Shown: positions 22,718 through 35,285 of the stretch, in pieces
How positions within the stretch are numbered: the first letter of the stretch is position 1
How the letters are laid out: each line of letters opens with the position of its first letter
From: Liolophura sinensis
Lineage: Eukaryota > Mollusca > Polyplacophora > Chitonida > Chitonidae
Direction: 5' to 3'
NCBI RefSeq assembly: GCF_032854445.1
Contig: NC_088306.1
Span: 22,291,764 to 22,355,763 of the forward strand
DNA: 64,000 nucleotides
Made by a program: the position numbers and the translations under genes
The notes under the pieces: model-generated
What the model saw: only the letters and a program-made list of their open reading frames with translations
What the model was told of the DNA's origin: nothing
Database searches by the model: none

Positions 22718-25700
22718 CTGGAAATAAGAAAAACAAAGAGGACAGTAATGTTAAAAAAAGTGAATGGAATAAATGTATTCCATAGAGGCAAACTATTGAG
22801 GGCCATGATCACGTGACCGTATACGTCACACATGGATTACTTCATTTAGCACGCAGGCTTCCCAACAACCACATCCCTGGCTGAATCTCCAGCAAAATAG
22901 CTGAATCGGCATTTGCTAATGTTTATTAAATATAGTGATAGCATAGCCTTTTGAGTAATTCTAAATCAGTGCCGGCTAAGAAATTCATTGCTTCTAATAG
23001 CGATCACTGACACTTTACCTAATACTGTCAAAAATAGGGGGTGGGTAAGTTGCTATTTAATCGTTTACACGAACTGTTAGAATAAAACCCTAATTAAAGC
23101 AAATAGACTGGAGGCCAGATTTCATCGGTTGTGTGACTGTCGTCGTTGGTCTCGGTTTACTCTCCATGGTGTGGTTTTATCCCCTAACTTGCCACCTCAA
23201 ACACAATGACTGGTCCCTTTGTGATCACCAGATTCAACAGGCACGTCTTCCATCATATGTATACAATGACTGGTCCCTTAGTGACCACTAGATTCAACAG
23301 GCACATCTTCCATCATATGTATAAATGCAAGAAGGAAGCAAAATTAAGCCTTTAGAAACATAGTCTATTCGCTAAAAGTTTTCTATTAGTATATTAAGTT
23401 GAATGTGTGGTTCCATCCTAACCTTTGCTGATTTATTTATCAAAATCACTCCGTATCTCATTTACATATTTGTCAAACAAGTACTACCATTAAACCGCCT
23501 AAAACCGTTCGGATGTCGTAATAAGATAAACAGCAAATGTCGATGGCTATCCACCAAATCAAATTTTAATAAAAACCTGATGCAATTTTCATGAGTACAC
23601 ATTATGTCAAATTTATTAAACGATAAAAAAAACTCGTTTAATACATTTGACATAATGATTCTCTCGTTTTAAATTCCATATAGGACTATAAGGTATTACA
23701 ATATTATTACCAAAGGTGTTTGTCAAGCTATAGGGGAGCGTGCTCTCAGAGAGTCGCCTATATTCAGCTGTCCGGCCGTACGTGAGAAGGTCTGCCTGCA
23801 ACCTGCGGATGGTCGTGGGTTTCCCCCGGGCTCCGCCCGGTTTCCTCCCACCATAATGCTGGCCGCCGTCATATAAGTGAAATATTCTTGAGTACGGCGT
23901 AAAACACTAAAAACACGTAAAACTGGTTTGAAGGAGGGTGACACCATTTACCTGAACTGCTGGCGACTTTACTGTAAACCCTCGTTCGCACGTTTGAATA
24001 TAATATAACCTTAATAAATGAATTTGACCTTATCTATTGTAGTATATGATCTGACGGCAGTATACTTTCAAAAATGGATATTAGGAAATTAAAGCGATCT
24101 AGTTATTTGCAGACAGTAGTGTAAGGCTGTGTTCTTGCAGGGGTTTGTTGTAATTGCTGGTTTTTGAGCCATTGTAAAACACATTACTCTCCACACCTTT
24201 TGTCCAGGATGCAACTTGTTTTTGAATGACTATGACGTCACCTGAGGCAATGAGTTCTTGGTGTCGAAACTCAGCTTATGGAGTTTAACATTAGAAACAG
24301 TATTCTAACTGCAACTTCTTTGTAATAAGATGGACGTCCAATGTATAGAAGTTGAGTTGTTACGTGATTCTGGCTAAAGGCAATTTTGGTAGCGAGTATG
24401 ACTGATTTTACAGACAGATGAAAATAGGCAACTCTTTAAAATAAAGACTGTAATTCTCCATCATCAATAAATCTGACCAACGTCGTATAACATATTGAGA
24501 ACAACCAAGCAGATAGACAAATTAAAACAGGGTTATAAAAGAATGTGTTTTAGTCATAAGTTGGTCAGATTTTTTACATAAACGTTTGTCTAGAGGAAAC
24601 CATGTAACGGCTCTATGTGTTTTATCAGGACATAAAGGCAGCCAATATTAACGATGACACCGATAGTATTATTTGAGAAAATAACTTCACAAATATGAAT
24701 GATGTGTAAAACCAACCCCACCATAATACGAATCCCATTTCTTATCCACCACACGTCCATTTCGACGATTTTTGCCACCAGGATCGTGTTAATGGTCTCG
24801 TGCAGCACTGAGAAGTAGCTCTCCGGCATAACCCTGGTCATGTCCGTGATGAACGTAAACCCCTGGCCGTCAGCAAGATCGAAAAAGGTTGGCTGGGGAA
24901 GTGACGTCATCAGGTTGTCCACCAGGCGGGATAACTCTGTTGGGCCTGGAGGTGGTGCTGGCGGGAGGAAAAACTCTGGTAGCGGTTCAAGTTTATCCAT
25001 CATAATTGAGCCAGTCACCTTATCATGCACGGTGACAAATTCACGTGTCGTCGTACTGACAGGACCAGATTCTGGGCTTGCATTGCTGTCCTCAGTTTTC
25101 TTGCGCTTGTTATGAAACAAACAAGTTCTTTTGTGTTGGCGCCAGTGCATTTGTTGACAGACATTTGAGCAGTAGGTTATAGTTCTGCATCCATTACATT
25201 TTCTAAAATTCCTACCGTAGATCTTACAGTTTTCACACTGATAAAACTCGCTCGAAGAGTCATTGTTGCCATCTCGAGAAGACCATTTACATCTACCTTT
25301 GTGTTTTGGCCAGTGTGCTTGCTGACACGACCTTGAACAGTAGGCTATGGCGCTGCAGCCGACACACTTTTTCAAATTTCCGCCAGATGTGTTACAGTTT
25401 CCACACTTTTGAATTTGATTCGCGGAATCCTTGTTGGCATCTCGAGAAGACCATTTACAATTGGATTTGTGTTTTGGCCAGTGTGCTTGCTGACACGACT
25501 TTGAACAGTAGGCTATGGCGCTGCAGCCGACACACTTTTTCAAATTTCCGCCAGCTGTGTTACAGTTTCCACACTTTTGAACTTGATTCGAGGAATCCTT
25601 GCTGACATCTCGAGAAGACCATTTACAGCTACCTTTGTGTTTTGGCCAGTGTGCTTGCTGACACGACTTTGAACAGTAGGCTATGGCACTGCAGCCAACG

Positions 25701-27100
25701 CACTTTTTCAAATTTCCACCAGCTGTGTTACAGTTTCCACACTTTTGAACTTGATTCGCGGAATCCTTGCTGGTATCTCGAGAAGACCATTTACAGCTAC
25801 CTTTGTGTTTTGGCCAGTGTCCTTGCTGACAGGATCTTGAACAGTAGGCTATGGCGCTGCAGCCGACACACTTTTTCAAATTTCCGCCAGATGTGTTACA
25901 GTTTCCACACTTTTGAATTTGATTCTCGGAATCCTTGTTGGCATCTCGAGAAGACCATTTACAATTGGATTTGTGTTTTGGCCAGTGTGCTTGCTGACAT
26001 GACTTTGAACAGTAGGCTATGGCGCTGCAGCCGACACACTTTTTCAAATTTCCGCCAGATGTGTTACAGTTTCCACACTTTTGAACTTGATTCGCGGAAT
26101 CCTTGCTGACATCTCGAGAAGACCATTTACAGCTACCTTTGTGTTTTGGCCAGTGTGCTTGCTGACACGACCTTGAACAGTAGGCTATGGCACTGCAGCC
26201 AACGCACTTTTTCAAATTTCCGCCAGCTGTGTTACAGTTTCCACACTTTTGAACTTGATTCGCGGAATCCTTGCTAACATCTCGAGAAGACCATTTACAG
26301 CTACCTTTGTGTTTTGGCCAGTGTGCTTGCTGACAGGATTTTGAACAGTAGGCTATGGCGCTACAGCCGACACACTTTTTCAAATTTCCGCCAGCTGTGT
26401 TACAGTTTCCACACTTTTGAACTTGATTCGTGGAATCCTTGCAGACATCTCGAGGAGACCATTTACAGCTACCTTTGTGTTCTGGCCAGTGCTCTTTCTG
26501 GCATGATTTGGAACAATAGGCTGCGGCACTGCAACCTGTACAACGTTTTACCTCTTCGACAACTGTGTTACAGTTTGTACAATAAAGACGCTCGTTCTGA
26601 GAATTCTTTCCGGCATTTTCAGGAGATGGTTGACAGTTGGCTTTGTGCTTCGGCCAGTGCCCTAGCTGACATGATTTTGAACAGTAAGCCGTTGTTTTGC
26701 AATCATTACAGCTTTTCAGCTGCCCGACATTTGTATTACAGTACGCACAACGTTGACCTCCGTTCATGGAATCCTTGCTGGTATCTTGAGAAGACAATTT
26801 GCAGTTGGCTTTGTGCTCGGGCCAGTGTTCTAACTGACAAGATTTCGAGCAGTACGCCGTATTTTTGCAGGCAGTGCACCTCTTTAAAGTTTTAACATAC
26901 GTTTTACAGTTTGAACAGCACTGTTCCAGAGATTCAGTAGCGCCATCTTGATAAGGTTGTTTGTATCTGCAATGAGCTTTATGCCTTGGCCAATGTTCAC
27001 GTTGACAGTCTACCGAGCAATAGAACACAGTCTTACAGCCTGAACATTTCTTCAGATCTGTGCAGTATCCGTCACACTGGAAACAATGCTGAGCCAGCAT
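22499..27100 (-). CDS. Gene B: intact 12-finger MYND protein, 2 exons
   Basis: Join of 24722-27100 (793 codons) and 22499-22717 (72 codons plus stop), 865 residues. Donor ATG|GTGGGG at 24721, acceptor TTATTTCCAG ending at 22718. Start MLAQHCFQC is the first Met after a stop. An acceptor-like TTTTCTCAG lies 5 nt upstream, so a 5' exon is possible. Residues about 4-660 are twelve MYND fingers, each with seven Cys and one His. Fingers 1-4 are distinct, 5-11 are a homogenised AGGNL/SGGNL type with KWSSRD linkers, and finger 12 (YQCENC) is distinct again. Then come a Lys/Ser-rich linker, EFFLPPAPPPGP at about 709, and a C-terminal domain ending HVRILSASGQLRFGL. MYND fingers bind short proline-containing peptides in other proteins, so a multivalent scaffold is a reasonable inference, but the function is unknown. 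No signal peptide is seen. Confidence 0.85.
23600..23657. repeat. Hairpin-forming inverted repeat (copy 2)
   Basis: Identical stem and loop to 3450-3507, in the second copy of the duplication, between the finger exon and the terminal exon of gene B (intron). Confidence 0.85.
23764..23912 (+). mobile_element. SINE-A, 5'-truncated
   Basis: Mate of 3614-3779, but its tail is replaced by AAAACACGTAAAACTGG, so the copies differ exactly at the SINE end. Confidence 0.82.
25120..27090 (-). repeat. 168-bp tandem array of MYND finger units, gene B
   Basis: Twelve units. Units 5-11 differ from each other by only a few bases, while units 1-4 and 12 are distinct, the usual pattern when array ends are spared from homogenisation. 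Confidence 0.9.
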
Positions 27101-27856
27101 ACTGCTGAGAAAACAACACTAAAGACTAACTACCAAAGAAGGTTTAACAGAATCGAAAGTCAGACTAATAGCGAGAAAATCTTCACGTAGAGGTCCAGGT
27201 TATGATCGGCTACAGGTCTGTGTAAACATATAAAACGAACGGTGTGACCTGCTACGTCTGATAATGTATGCGTTATATATTTAAACAAGTTGATAGGCGT
27301 GGAAATACAAACAACCTTGCGCTGATGTACATTAGTAGGACAGATGGAACCACGTCAGCACTGCATACTGTTATAAGTAGGTCATAAAACATGAATTAAA
27401 TAAATGAATAAATCAAGGTCAATGATTCCACGTGAACAGAATACTTCCCAGAAATGAATATTGCTCTCATTTTGCACATTGCCATTGTAGGCAGGTTAAG
27501 CAAGTAATTCCTTAGGTTGATTATTATGCAAAGGTTTGCACCAGAATTTTTCACTGCTAACAAGGCGCAGCCAGGGTTGTGGGTAGAAAAACAGAAAGGG
27601 AAAAGTGTCCAGAAATACTGGTATGGGTGACATATGTCACGCTGGTGAAAAAATGATCTTCAGCGAACTTCGTGCAAGACACTACACAAGAGAGCACAGT
27701 CGCCTTCTTATGGCCACGGTAACAACAAAAGCAACGACTGAATTTCAAGTACCTTTGAAACTCGGCCACGACCCGCTCTCTTAGGGGCCGTCCACAAACT
27801 ACGAAGGCTCATAATCAATACCCTTGTACAACATTTTGTAGAAACCTTTGTTCCTG

Positions 27857-28129
27857 TTATTTATTTATTTATTTATTTATTTGATTGGTGTTCTGCGCCG
27901 TACTCAAGAATATTTCACTTATACGACAGCGGCCAACATTATGGTGGGTGGAAATCGGGCACAGCCCAGGGGAAACCCACGACCATCCGCAGGTTGCTGG
28001 CAGACCTTTCCACTTACCGCTGGAGAGGAAGCCAGCATGAGTAAGACTTGAACTCACAGCGACCGCATTGGTGAGTGGCTCCTGGGCCATTGCGCTGCGC
28101 TAGCGCGGTAACCAACTGAGCCACGGAGA
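27857..28129 (-). mobile_element. SINE-A, full length
   Basis: Reading on the minus strand: CTCCGTGGCTCAGTTGGTTA (A box), GCTGTGAGTTCAAGTC (B box), core and an AAATAAAT tail, bounded at its head by a run of C on the plus strand. Confidence 0.88.
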
Positions 28130-28757
28130 CCCCCCCCCCCCCCCTACACACACACACTTTTGTCCCTGATGATGCAGTATCTTTATGTAAAATGTGTACA
28201 ACATCAGTCCAAATACTGATAAAATAGTTCCTCACGAGCACACCAATATTGTAAAGCGAGTGTAGAGAGCGGCGCATGCGCTGTAAGGTGTATCCCCACC
28301 CCACCCCTCCCCCTCAATAGCCTGTATGCTGAACCCCCAGTTACAAATAATGTATACATAGGACTACGACAATAGGGCATGCTGTGTTCGTCTTGATAAT
28401 TCAATACTAGGCCCATAGACGGTGGTGCACACGGCCGATTAAACGCGTTTCTATACAGTGACAACGACTGCACAGGATATTTTTCTTAAAATATCTGCGT
28501 GCTGTCGAATCAGATTGGGCCTTAAAACTTACGTACAGCTTTTTATGAAGATGTTCCATTCCCATGTCCACATAAAATGTACCGGCATGACTTACATAGC
28601 AAAAGGCTGACCTGATCATTTTAGTACGGGACTGTACACACGGAAGTTTAATAACTGTTCTCGGCGACAATTGAGACAAAGGATACAAGTGTATTAGTTG
28701 GAAAGAAAAATCAAACCATTGAGTGACACAGCATTTTAAGCCAACAACACAACCCAT

Positions 28758-28840
28758 GGCCGCTTCGGTGGCCTAATGGTTAATAAAGCGTCCAGAACAA
28801 AGTTGGCACCACTGGGATCGAACTCTGTAATGACAGGTAT
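28758..28840 (+). mobile_element. SINE-B, 5' end only
   Basis: CGCTTCGGTGGCCTAATGGT head and GGGATCGAACTC box, then unrelated sequence. Confidence 0.6.
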
Positions 28841-29269
28841 AACTTAACGCCCCAAATACATACACAAACAACGTGCTATTGACCATTCGGCTCACTGACG
28901 AGCATCACCGACGCCTACCTTGTTCATGAGATTGTTAACAGCAAATCGTCCTAGTTTCAATAGTTCAATACCGCTACAATCACCCATATCTGATTACTTT
29001 TACACATAAATTGTCGTTTTCGTTCGGACACTGTTTGGACACCCCACCACACCACCCCTCGGGCGCTATGATTCTGAAGTTCAGAGAACACGTATTACAC
29101 GGTGCCACTAATTTCTTGGCCTAGGAAAATATTTTAACTTCTTCAACACACTGATGTCTCCGTGACCTGTCGTGTTAGCGCAGCAAGTTTACGTCGGTAA
29201 ACCAACAAACCAATTAAAACCATTCGTGCTTGGACGAACTGATTTTCAGAAGTGTATTTTACTGTTTGT

Positions 29270-29500
29270 AACCCTGGTGGCCCAGTAGTTAGCGTGCTGC
29301 CGAAGCACAATTTCCCAGGATCCTATCATTAATTTGATCGCTGTGAGTTCAAGTCCACCTCAGGGGTCGTACGAGGGAAGGTGTGGCAGCAATCTGCGGA
29401 TGGTGGTGGTGGTCTTTTCAGCTCGGTTTCCTCAGACTTCAAAACAGTCATCGTATAAGTGCAATGTTCTTGAGTACGGTTTAAAACTGCAAGTAGTTAA
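29270..29500 (+). mobile_element. SINE-A, diverged
   Basis: GGTGGCCCAGTAGTTAGCG head, GCTGTGAGTTCAAGTCCACC B box, and a worn core ending TTGAGTACGGTTTAAAACTG. Confidence 0.65.
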
Positions 29501-30648
29501 GTAGTTTCTAGTACAAGCTAGACAATTTGGGACCGTCTTGCGTTACGGGATTGTTTTTGGTCCCGCAACAACAAAATTCAAACATTTGAAAGCATTTAAT
29601 TCAGTTTAATATAAAACAACAACAACAGCAAAATGCACTTGAGGACTGGTGATATTTATTTCTGATTTCAGTGGTTTTTCGCCTTAAAAGATAAAAAGCA
29701 TGTCAAAAGCACTTGTCAATATGCCAATCGTACAGTGCAATCCTGTGCTATCATCTTTGTTATGATTTATCATTAAGGAAACGAACATAACGCATTTGAA
29801 ACATAATACAAAGATGCTAAATAAACGAACGCCTATTTTTGTATGATCATCTTTAACTTTGATTATGGTGTGCGCCCGATCAGTTATGGCAACTGGACCG
29901 GCCAGTTTAGCTGCTGTCATCCATGGCAACGCAGAACGTCATATCAAGAATAACACAAACCCTTTCTCTCTTTTTTTTTATCGGAACTTTTAATCCTGGT
30001 GATGCTAACATTGTAACTCCCACTTAAAAAAACATGTTATAAAAGACGATAACAAAAAAATATTCCGAAAATCTGTGAACTTCGTTAAGCTTCATGTCAT
30101 TGGAGTAATGACAGGACTTGATTTCACTCAAGTTTATCTTTACAAACGAATATCAGTCAGGCTCAAAAGCAGATTGATTTGCTTATTAAATCTTCGGCAT
30201 ACTGTCAGTTCACGTGCAGGAGCTTAATCTCGCATAAACCTCACACTCTCTCGCGTTAGCTGGGATCCAGTGGGTCGGTTGATCAGTTAAAAGGTTCCGA
30301 AAGTGAAATCAACATAGTCCATAGGTATACATGGTGAATTCTGATTGCCACTCCGCGTCAAGTTTTATGCTCAAACGTTTCCCTGATACTGATTTTAAGA
30401 AAGGGCGTAACGCTATGTCAAACATGTTTGACGTAAGTTACACATTTTTGTAAAACGGACTCCAGCTGTAAACAAGTTTATGCCGAGAAACCAGCCAACA
30501 AATCAAAATTCAAGAACCGTCCATGCTTTGACAACGTGCCTGTCGGAAGCCTGTATGACACTTTGTAACTTTTTTCTGATTCCATTTTTTCCGATGGAGA
30601 TCAGGTAACGCCAGGTAGAGGGTGTTCTACCCTAACTGAAGTAAATTG

Positions 30649-30810
30649 AATTATTTATTTTATTTGATTGGTGTTTTACGCAGTACTCAAGAATATTTCA
30701 CTTATACGACGGCGGTCAGCATTATGGTGGGTGGAAACCGGGCACAGCCCGGGGGAAACCCACGACCATCCGCAGGTTGTTGACAGACTTTCACACTTAC
30801 GGCGAGGTAA
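30649..30810 (-). mobile_element. SINE-A, 5'-truncated
   Basis: AATTATTTATTTTATTTGATTGGTG and an inverted core to CTTACGGCGAGG, in the 3' flank of gene C. Confidence 0.85.
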
Positions 30811-31054
30811 ATTGAAAAGAGACCGTTTTTCACCGGTTACGTATAACCATCCGCCAACTATCTCACTGTCGTCGCTGCTCTGCTTTCTCTCTCTATGCTG
30901 TACGTCTTTTATGGTACTCTAGGAGATTAATATGAGTCTGGTTAGAGTTATACGGAAATGTTATTCGTGATTTGTTAGTTGGATTAGAAAACATAGCCTC
31001 GTATCCCTTTGACACAAACCTGCCGTCCAACACCAGTTTTCGTGTGGGGCTGCT

Positions 31055-31273
31055 TTATATTCCAAAGGTCAGTTGCCCGGACGCAGACAAGATGCGCACG
31101 TGACTGGCGTGGTTTATTCGGAACCCGACCTGTCCATCCTTGAATGAGTGAAACGAAGGAGCGCGGATGCAGACGTAGTTACCCGGAACTGCATCACTCC
31201 ATTTAAAAAAGGGAAACGGATTCATCCCTGGCATGTGGAAATGGACTATCCTTAATATTTTGGATTTGTCTCC
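31055..31273 (-). CDS. Terminal coding exon of gene C
   Basis: 219 nt, opened by CTTCTTTCCAG and closed by TAA. It reads GDKSKILRIVHFHMPGM, then PFPFFKWSDAVPGNYVCIRAP. It differs from the A/B exon at many sites but keeps frame and length, which points to selection on the protein. Confidence 0.82.
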   Translation of the reverse strand, partial: GDKSKILRIVHFHMPGMNPFPFFKWSDAVPGNYVCIRAPSFHSFKDGQVGFRINHASHVRILSASGQLTFGI

Positions 31274-33509
31274 CTGGAAAGAAGAAAAACAAAAGTAGTA
31301 ATATTAAAAACAAAACAAAAGGAATAACTGCATTTCGTATGCGCAAAACTATTTAAAGACAGATGATCATGTGGATTATGGCAAATGGATTACGTCATTC
31401 AGCATGCATTTGCGTGCTCGAATTCCCTTGTTGTTTCTCCATCCAGTTAGCGGAATCGGCATATGTTAATGTTTATTAAATGTGGTAGCAATTTGAGGAA
31501 TTGAGGTCACGACATTGTTATCTAACACTTCCAGTGCTAGTGGGCGTGTAAGTTGCTACTATTTAAGCATTTGCATGAACAGTTAGAGTAAAGGCCTAAA
31601 TGGGGTAATTTGGCAAGAGGCTGTATTTCTCTGGTTAAATGTAACCATTTGCCATCTATCACGCTGTCGTCACTGCTCTGGTTTTACTCTCTATGCTGTA
31701 CGTTTTTTTATATTGTATTAGGTGAAAGATGCTTGGCCGGAACGTGCCTTAAAAGTCTCCTTCGTTAATAAAATCTGATCGATGTCGTCGAAGAGGAAGA
31801 CAGCGACCAAGTAGATAAAGCATGATTATATATATGTAATTATTTGATTGGTGTTTTATGCCGTACTCATTAATACATCACTTATACAACGTTGGCCAGT
31901 ATTATGGTGAAAGGAAAAAAACGGCTATGAAAGACACTGTCTTGATGATAAACACTGGTTGGGCTTTGTACATGAATGTTTGGTTAAAGGAAACCGTGTT
32001 ACGGCTTTCTTTGTTTTCTCCGATCTTAGTTTTAATCAATATTAAAGATTAAACAGATGTAATTATTCGGGAAACTACATGAATGATGTGTAAAACCAAC
32101 CGCACCATAATACGGATCCCGTTTCTTATCCAGCACACGTCCATTTCGACGATTTTTGCCACCAGGATCGTGTTAATGTTCTCGTACAGCACCGAGAAGT
32201 AGCTCTCCGGCATAACCCTGGTCATGTTCGTGATGAACGTAAACCGCTGGCCGTCAGCAAGATCGAAAAACGTTGGTTGGGGAAGTGACGTCATCAGGCT
32301 GTCCACCAGGCGGGATAACTCTGTTGGGCCTGGAGGTGGTGCTGGCGGGAGGAAAAACTCTGGTAACGGTTCCTGTTTATCCATCATAACCGAGCCAGAC
32401 ACAAGGTCCTGTACAATTCTAAACTTGGTATTGCCTTCAAATGTTGTCGCATTGATAGGATCAGGTTCTGGACTAACATTCCTGCCGTCATCTTCACGCC
32501 GTTGACGAACTTTCTTGCCCTTTCCACGAACCCCACAATTAATTTCATGTTTTGGCCAGTGTGCTTGCTGACACGACTTGGAACAATAGGCTATGGCACT
32601 ACAGCCGACACACTTTTTCAAATTTCCGACAGTTGTGTTACAGTTTCCACACTTTTGAACTTGATTCGTGGAATCCTTGCTTGTATCAAGAGAAAACCAT
32701 TTACAGCTACCTTTGTGTTTTGGCCAATGCTCTTTCTGGCATGATTTGGAACAATAGGCTGCGGCACTGCAACCTGTACAACGTTTTACCTCTTCGACAA
32801 CTGTGTTACAGTTTGTACAATAATGACGCTCGTTCTGAGAATTCTTTCCGGCATTTTCAGGAGATCGTCGACAGTTGGCTTTGTGCTTCGGCCAGTGCCC
32901 TAGCTGACATGATTTTGAACAGTAAGCTGTTGTTCTGCAACGAGTACAGCTTTTCAGCTGCCCGACATTTGTATTACAGTATGCACAACGTTGACCTCCG
33001 TTCATGGAATCCTTGCTGGTATCTTGAGAAGACAATTTGCAGTTGGCTTTGTGCTTCGGCCAGTGCCCTAGCTGACATGATTTTGAACAGTAAGCCGTTG
33101 TTCTGCAACGAGTACAGCTTTTCAGCTGCCCGACATTTGTGTTACAGTATGCACAACGTCGACCTCCGTTCATGGAATCCTTGCTGGTATCTTGAGAAGA
33201 CAATTTGCAGTTGGCTTTGTGCTCGGGCCAGTGTTCTAACTGACAAGATTTCGAGCAGTACGCCGTATTTTTGCAGGCAGTGCACCTTTTTAAAGTTCCA
33301 ACGTAGGTCTTGCAGTTCGAACAGCACTGATTAACCTGATCCAGGGATTGAATAGGGCCATCTGGTTGTTTGTATCTGCAATGAGCTTTATGCCTTGGCC
33401 AATGTTCACGTTGACAGTCTACCGAGCAATAGAACACAGTCTTACAGCCTGAACATTTCTTCAGATCTGTGCAGTATCTGTCACACTGGGAACAATGCTG
33501 AACCATCAT
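31055..33509 (-). CDS. Gene C: 6-finger MYND protein
   Basis: Join of 32106-33509 (468 codons) and 31055-31273 (72 codons plus TAA), 540 residues. Donor ATG|GTGCGG, acceptor TTTCTTCTTTCCAG. Start MMVQHCSQC. An acceptor TTTTCCCAG lies 4 nt before the ATG and is in phase with the candidate exon at 35026-35285. The six fingers are CSQC, CCSNC, then two nearly identical CAYC fingers (a fresh duplication of finger 3), CTNC and a single CGNC finger ending HEINC. A basic linker (KGKKVRQRRE) precedes PEFFLPPAPPPGP at about residue 383 and the C-terminal domain. All zinc ligands are present. The head (PDGPIQSLDQVN) is shared with gene A and the tail linker differs from A and B. A truncated SINE at 31.84 kb sits in the intron. 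Confidence 0.82.
31839..31920 (-). mobile_element. SINE-A, 3' end only
   Basis: TTATTTGATTGGTGTTTTAT and part of the inverted core, inside the intron of gene C. Confidence 0.75.
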
Positions 33510-35025
33510 AATACTGGGAAAACAACACTAAAGACTAAATACCAAAGAAGGTTTAACAGAATCGAAAGTCAGACTAATAGCGAGAAAATCTTCACGAAGA
33601 GCTCCAGGTTATGATCCGCATAATGCAGAGACAACAGCACCAAGGACTAAATACCAAGAAAGGTCATATCAAACTGGAAATGCAGCCTGATAGCTCATAC
33701 CGAAATCCAGGTTATGATCGGCTCCAGGTCTGTAAACACACAGAATGAAGAGTGTGACTCATTTTATCTGACATAGTATACGTTATACATGGTCACATAT
33801 AAATAGGTTTGAAAACAGGAACGACCGTGTGCTGGTATACACCATAAGGATGGAAGCAAACAGATCAATAAGGCATATATTTATAAAGCCTATCTTAGAC
33901 TTACAAGGAACGTTTCACTTTCAGTTTGGTTTATGCATGGATATAGACCTCCCCCAAGCGTTACGTGAGCTCAGAAAGCTCTCAAGCGCTCTGCGGTGAT
34001 GTAAATAGGTCGATAGACAAGGAGACAATGGGCTTCAATGGTTAAGTGCTCAGTCGGTTAAAACCCTATAATAGGAAAAACGCCAGTCATTACCCTCTTC
34101 AGTACTTCCAGTCGTAACCAGGTTCTAATAATCCTTCTCTTATTACCTTATACCGGTTTTTAGGACGTTCTTTTGACAATAGTCCATCGTGTCCCACTGT
34201 GAGTATACAGGGCCTATGTTACACATATTGACATACAACAGATCTAGAAACCCTTATAACTGACAGGCTATACAGACACTGTGAAGTCCGTGCAATCAAT
34301 GTAACATCAACTTTCTTTTTGTTGGCACACAGAACATACCTGTAGAGCACGTGTAACCACCGAAACAGACGTGCTACCTCTTTCTAGCAACACGTAAAGA
34401 TGTAACATCACGACATGTTGTCAGACGGCCCCTACAGTAAATAGAAATGTCAATATTAACAGAAAGTCTGTTGTCCGAGTGATATCATGTTATTATGACA
34501 CAATATTGTGTCATACTGAATGTAATATCCTTTTAGCCTAATAGAATCGTTATTTAAATTAATAGAATATGTGTGTCACATTCTTCAAGTGACATGGTCA
34601 TCCACAATTTGGGTTTTTAAACAAATTCTGAGTGTGACGTCTTAACGAAGTTTTAAAGTTCGTTCATAAACTAAATCACTCACGTTGAAGTAAAGAATGT
34701 GCAATGAGTATGGAATTTGTACGAGTCCGTTATTCGAATTCAATACAAAGAGGGCAAGCCATTTTACCCCATTAATATTTAAACGGAAGGGCCCGGAGCA
34801 TATGCGCAACGTTCGGAAAGTTCCCTATGATACCGACTTTCGATCAATCGACGAACTCGGATAATTTCGAATATTGATACACATCGATACATACAGAGTA
34901 CACCAGCTTAAACAGCATTGAGAAAAGGATAGGAATAATCTTCTCATTAAACTAAGAGTCAGAAACGTGTGTCTGTTCGAAATTTAACACCCCCTGCCCA
35001 CAACAACAACAACATTTAAACCCAC

Positions 35026-35285
35026 CTATCAAGGAGTAGTTTTGCGACATCTTCGCCCTTCGTGAGTCATTTTTCTTTCTTCATTGTACTCCACCGTTCA
35101 AACTGACCATCAATTACAACTCTACACTTGCTTGTCGGCCTGTCGAGCTCTTTTTTACGCCTCTTTTTGGCCGAACCTGTCACGAGCGAGCCGTAGGTCC
35201 TTTTACGCGTGTAATCAGCTATGTTTGTTGAGCTTACCGAGCGCTGTGCGCATGATCCATTTCCACTGAACTGACAGCGCCTCAT
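35026..35285 (-). pseudogene. Copy of the FERW/LLLDR first exon upstream of gene C, with a nonsense codon
   Basis: It has the same 260-nt exon length and the same GATAG|GTGGGT donor as 10619-10878. In KKEKCLTKDEDV the Cys codon TGT has become TGA, and a nearby Asp is Gly. The frame is otherwise open on both sides. If this is really exon 1 of gene C, that gene must start at MMVQHC in exon 2 or be impaired. Confidence 0.5.

Larger units (their letters stand above)
19954..25410. repeat. Segmental duplication, left part, copy 2 (mate 1-5380)
   Basis: It covers the 3' flank, terminal exon and tail of gene B. The copies then both enter the 168-bp finger array, where the exact end of homology cannot be read by eye. 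Confidence 0.9.

Noticed and set aside
25642-26895. Long plus-strand open frames across the B array
   Set aside because: Same cause: antisense of a periodic coding repeat.
28758-28840. Possible tRNA gene from A- and B-box-like motifs
   Set aside because: Only the SINE-B head is present. No cloverleaf with paired acceptor stem is visible. The same holds for the SINE-A heads.
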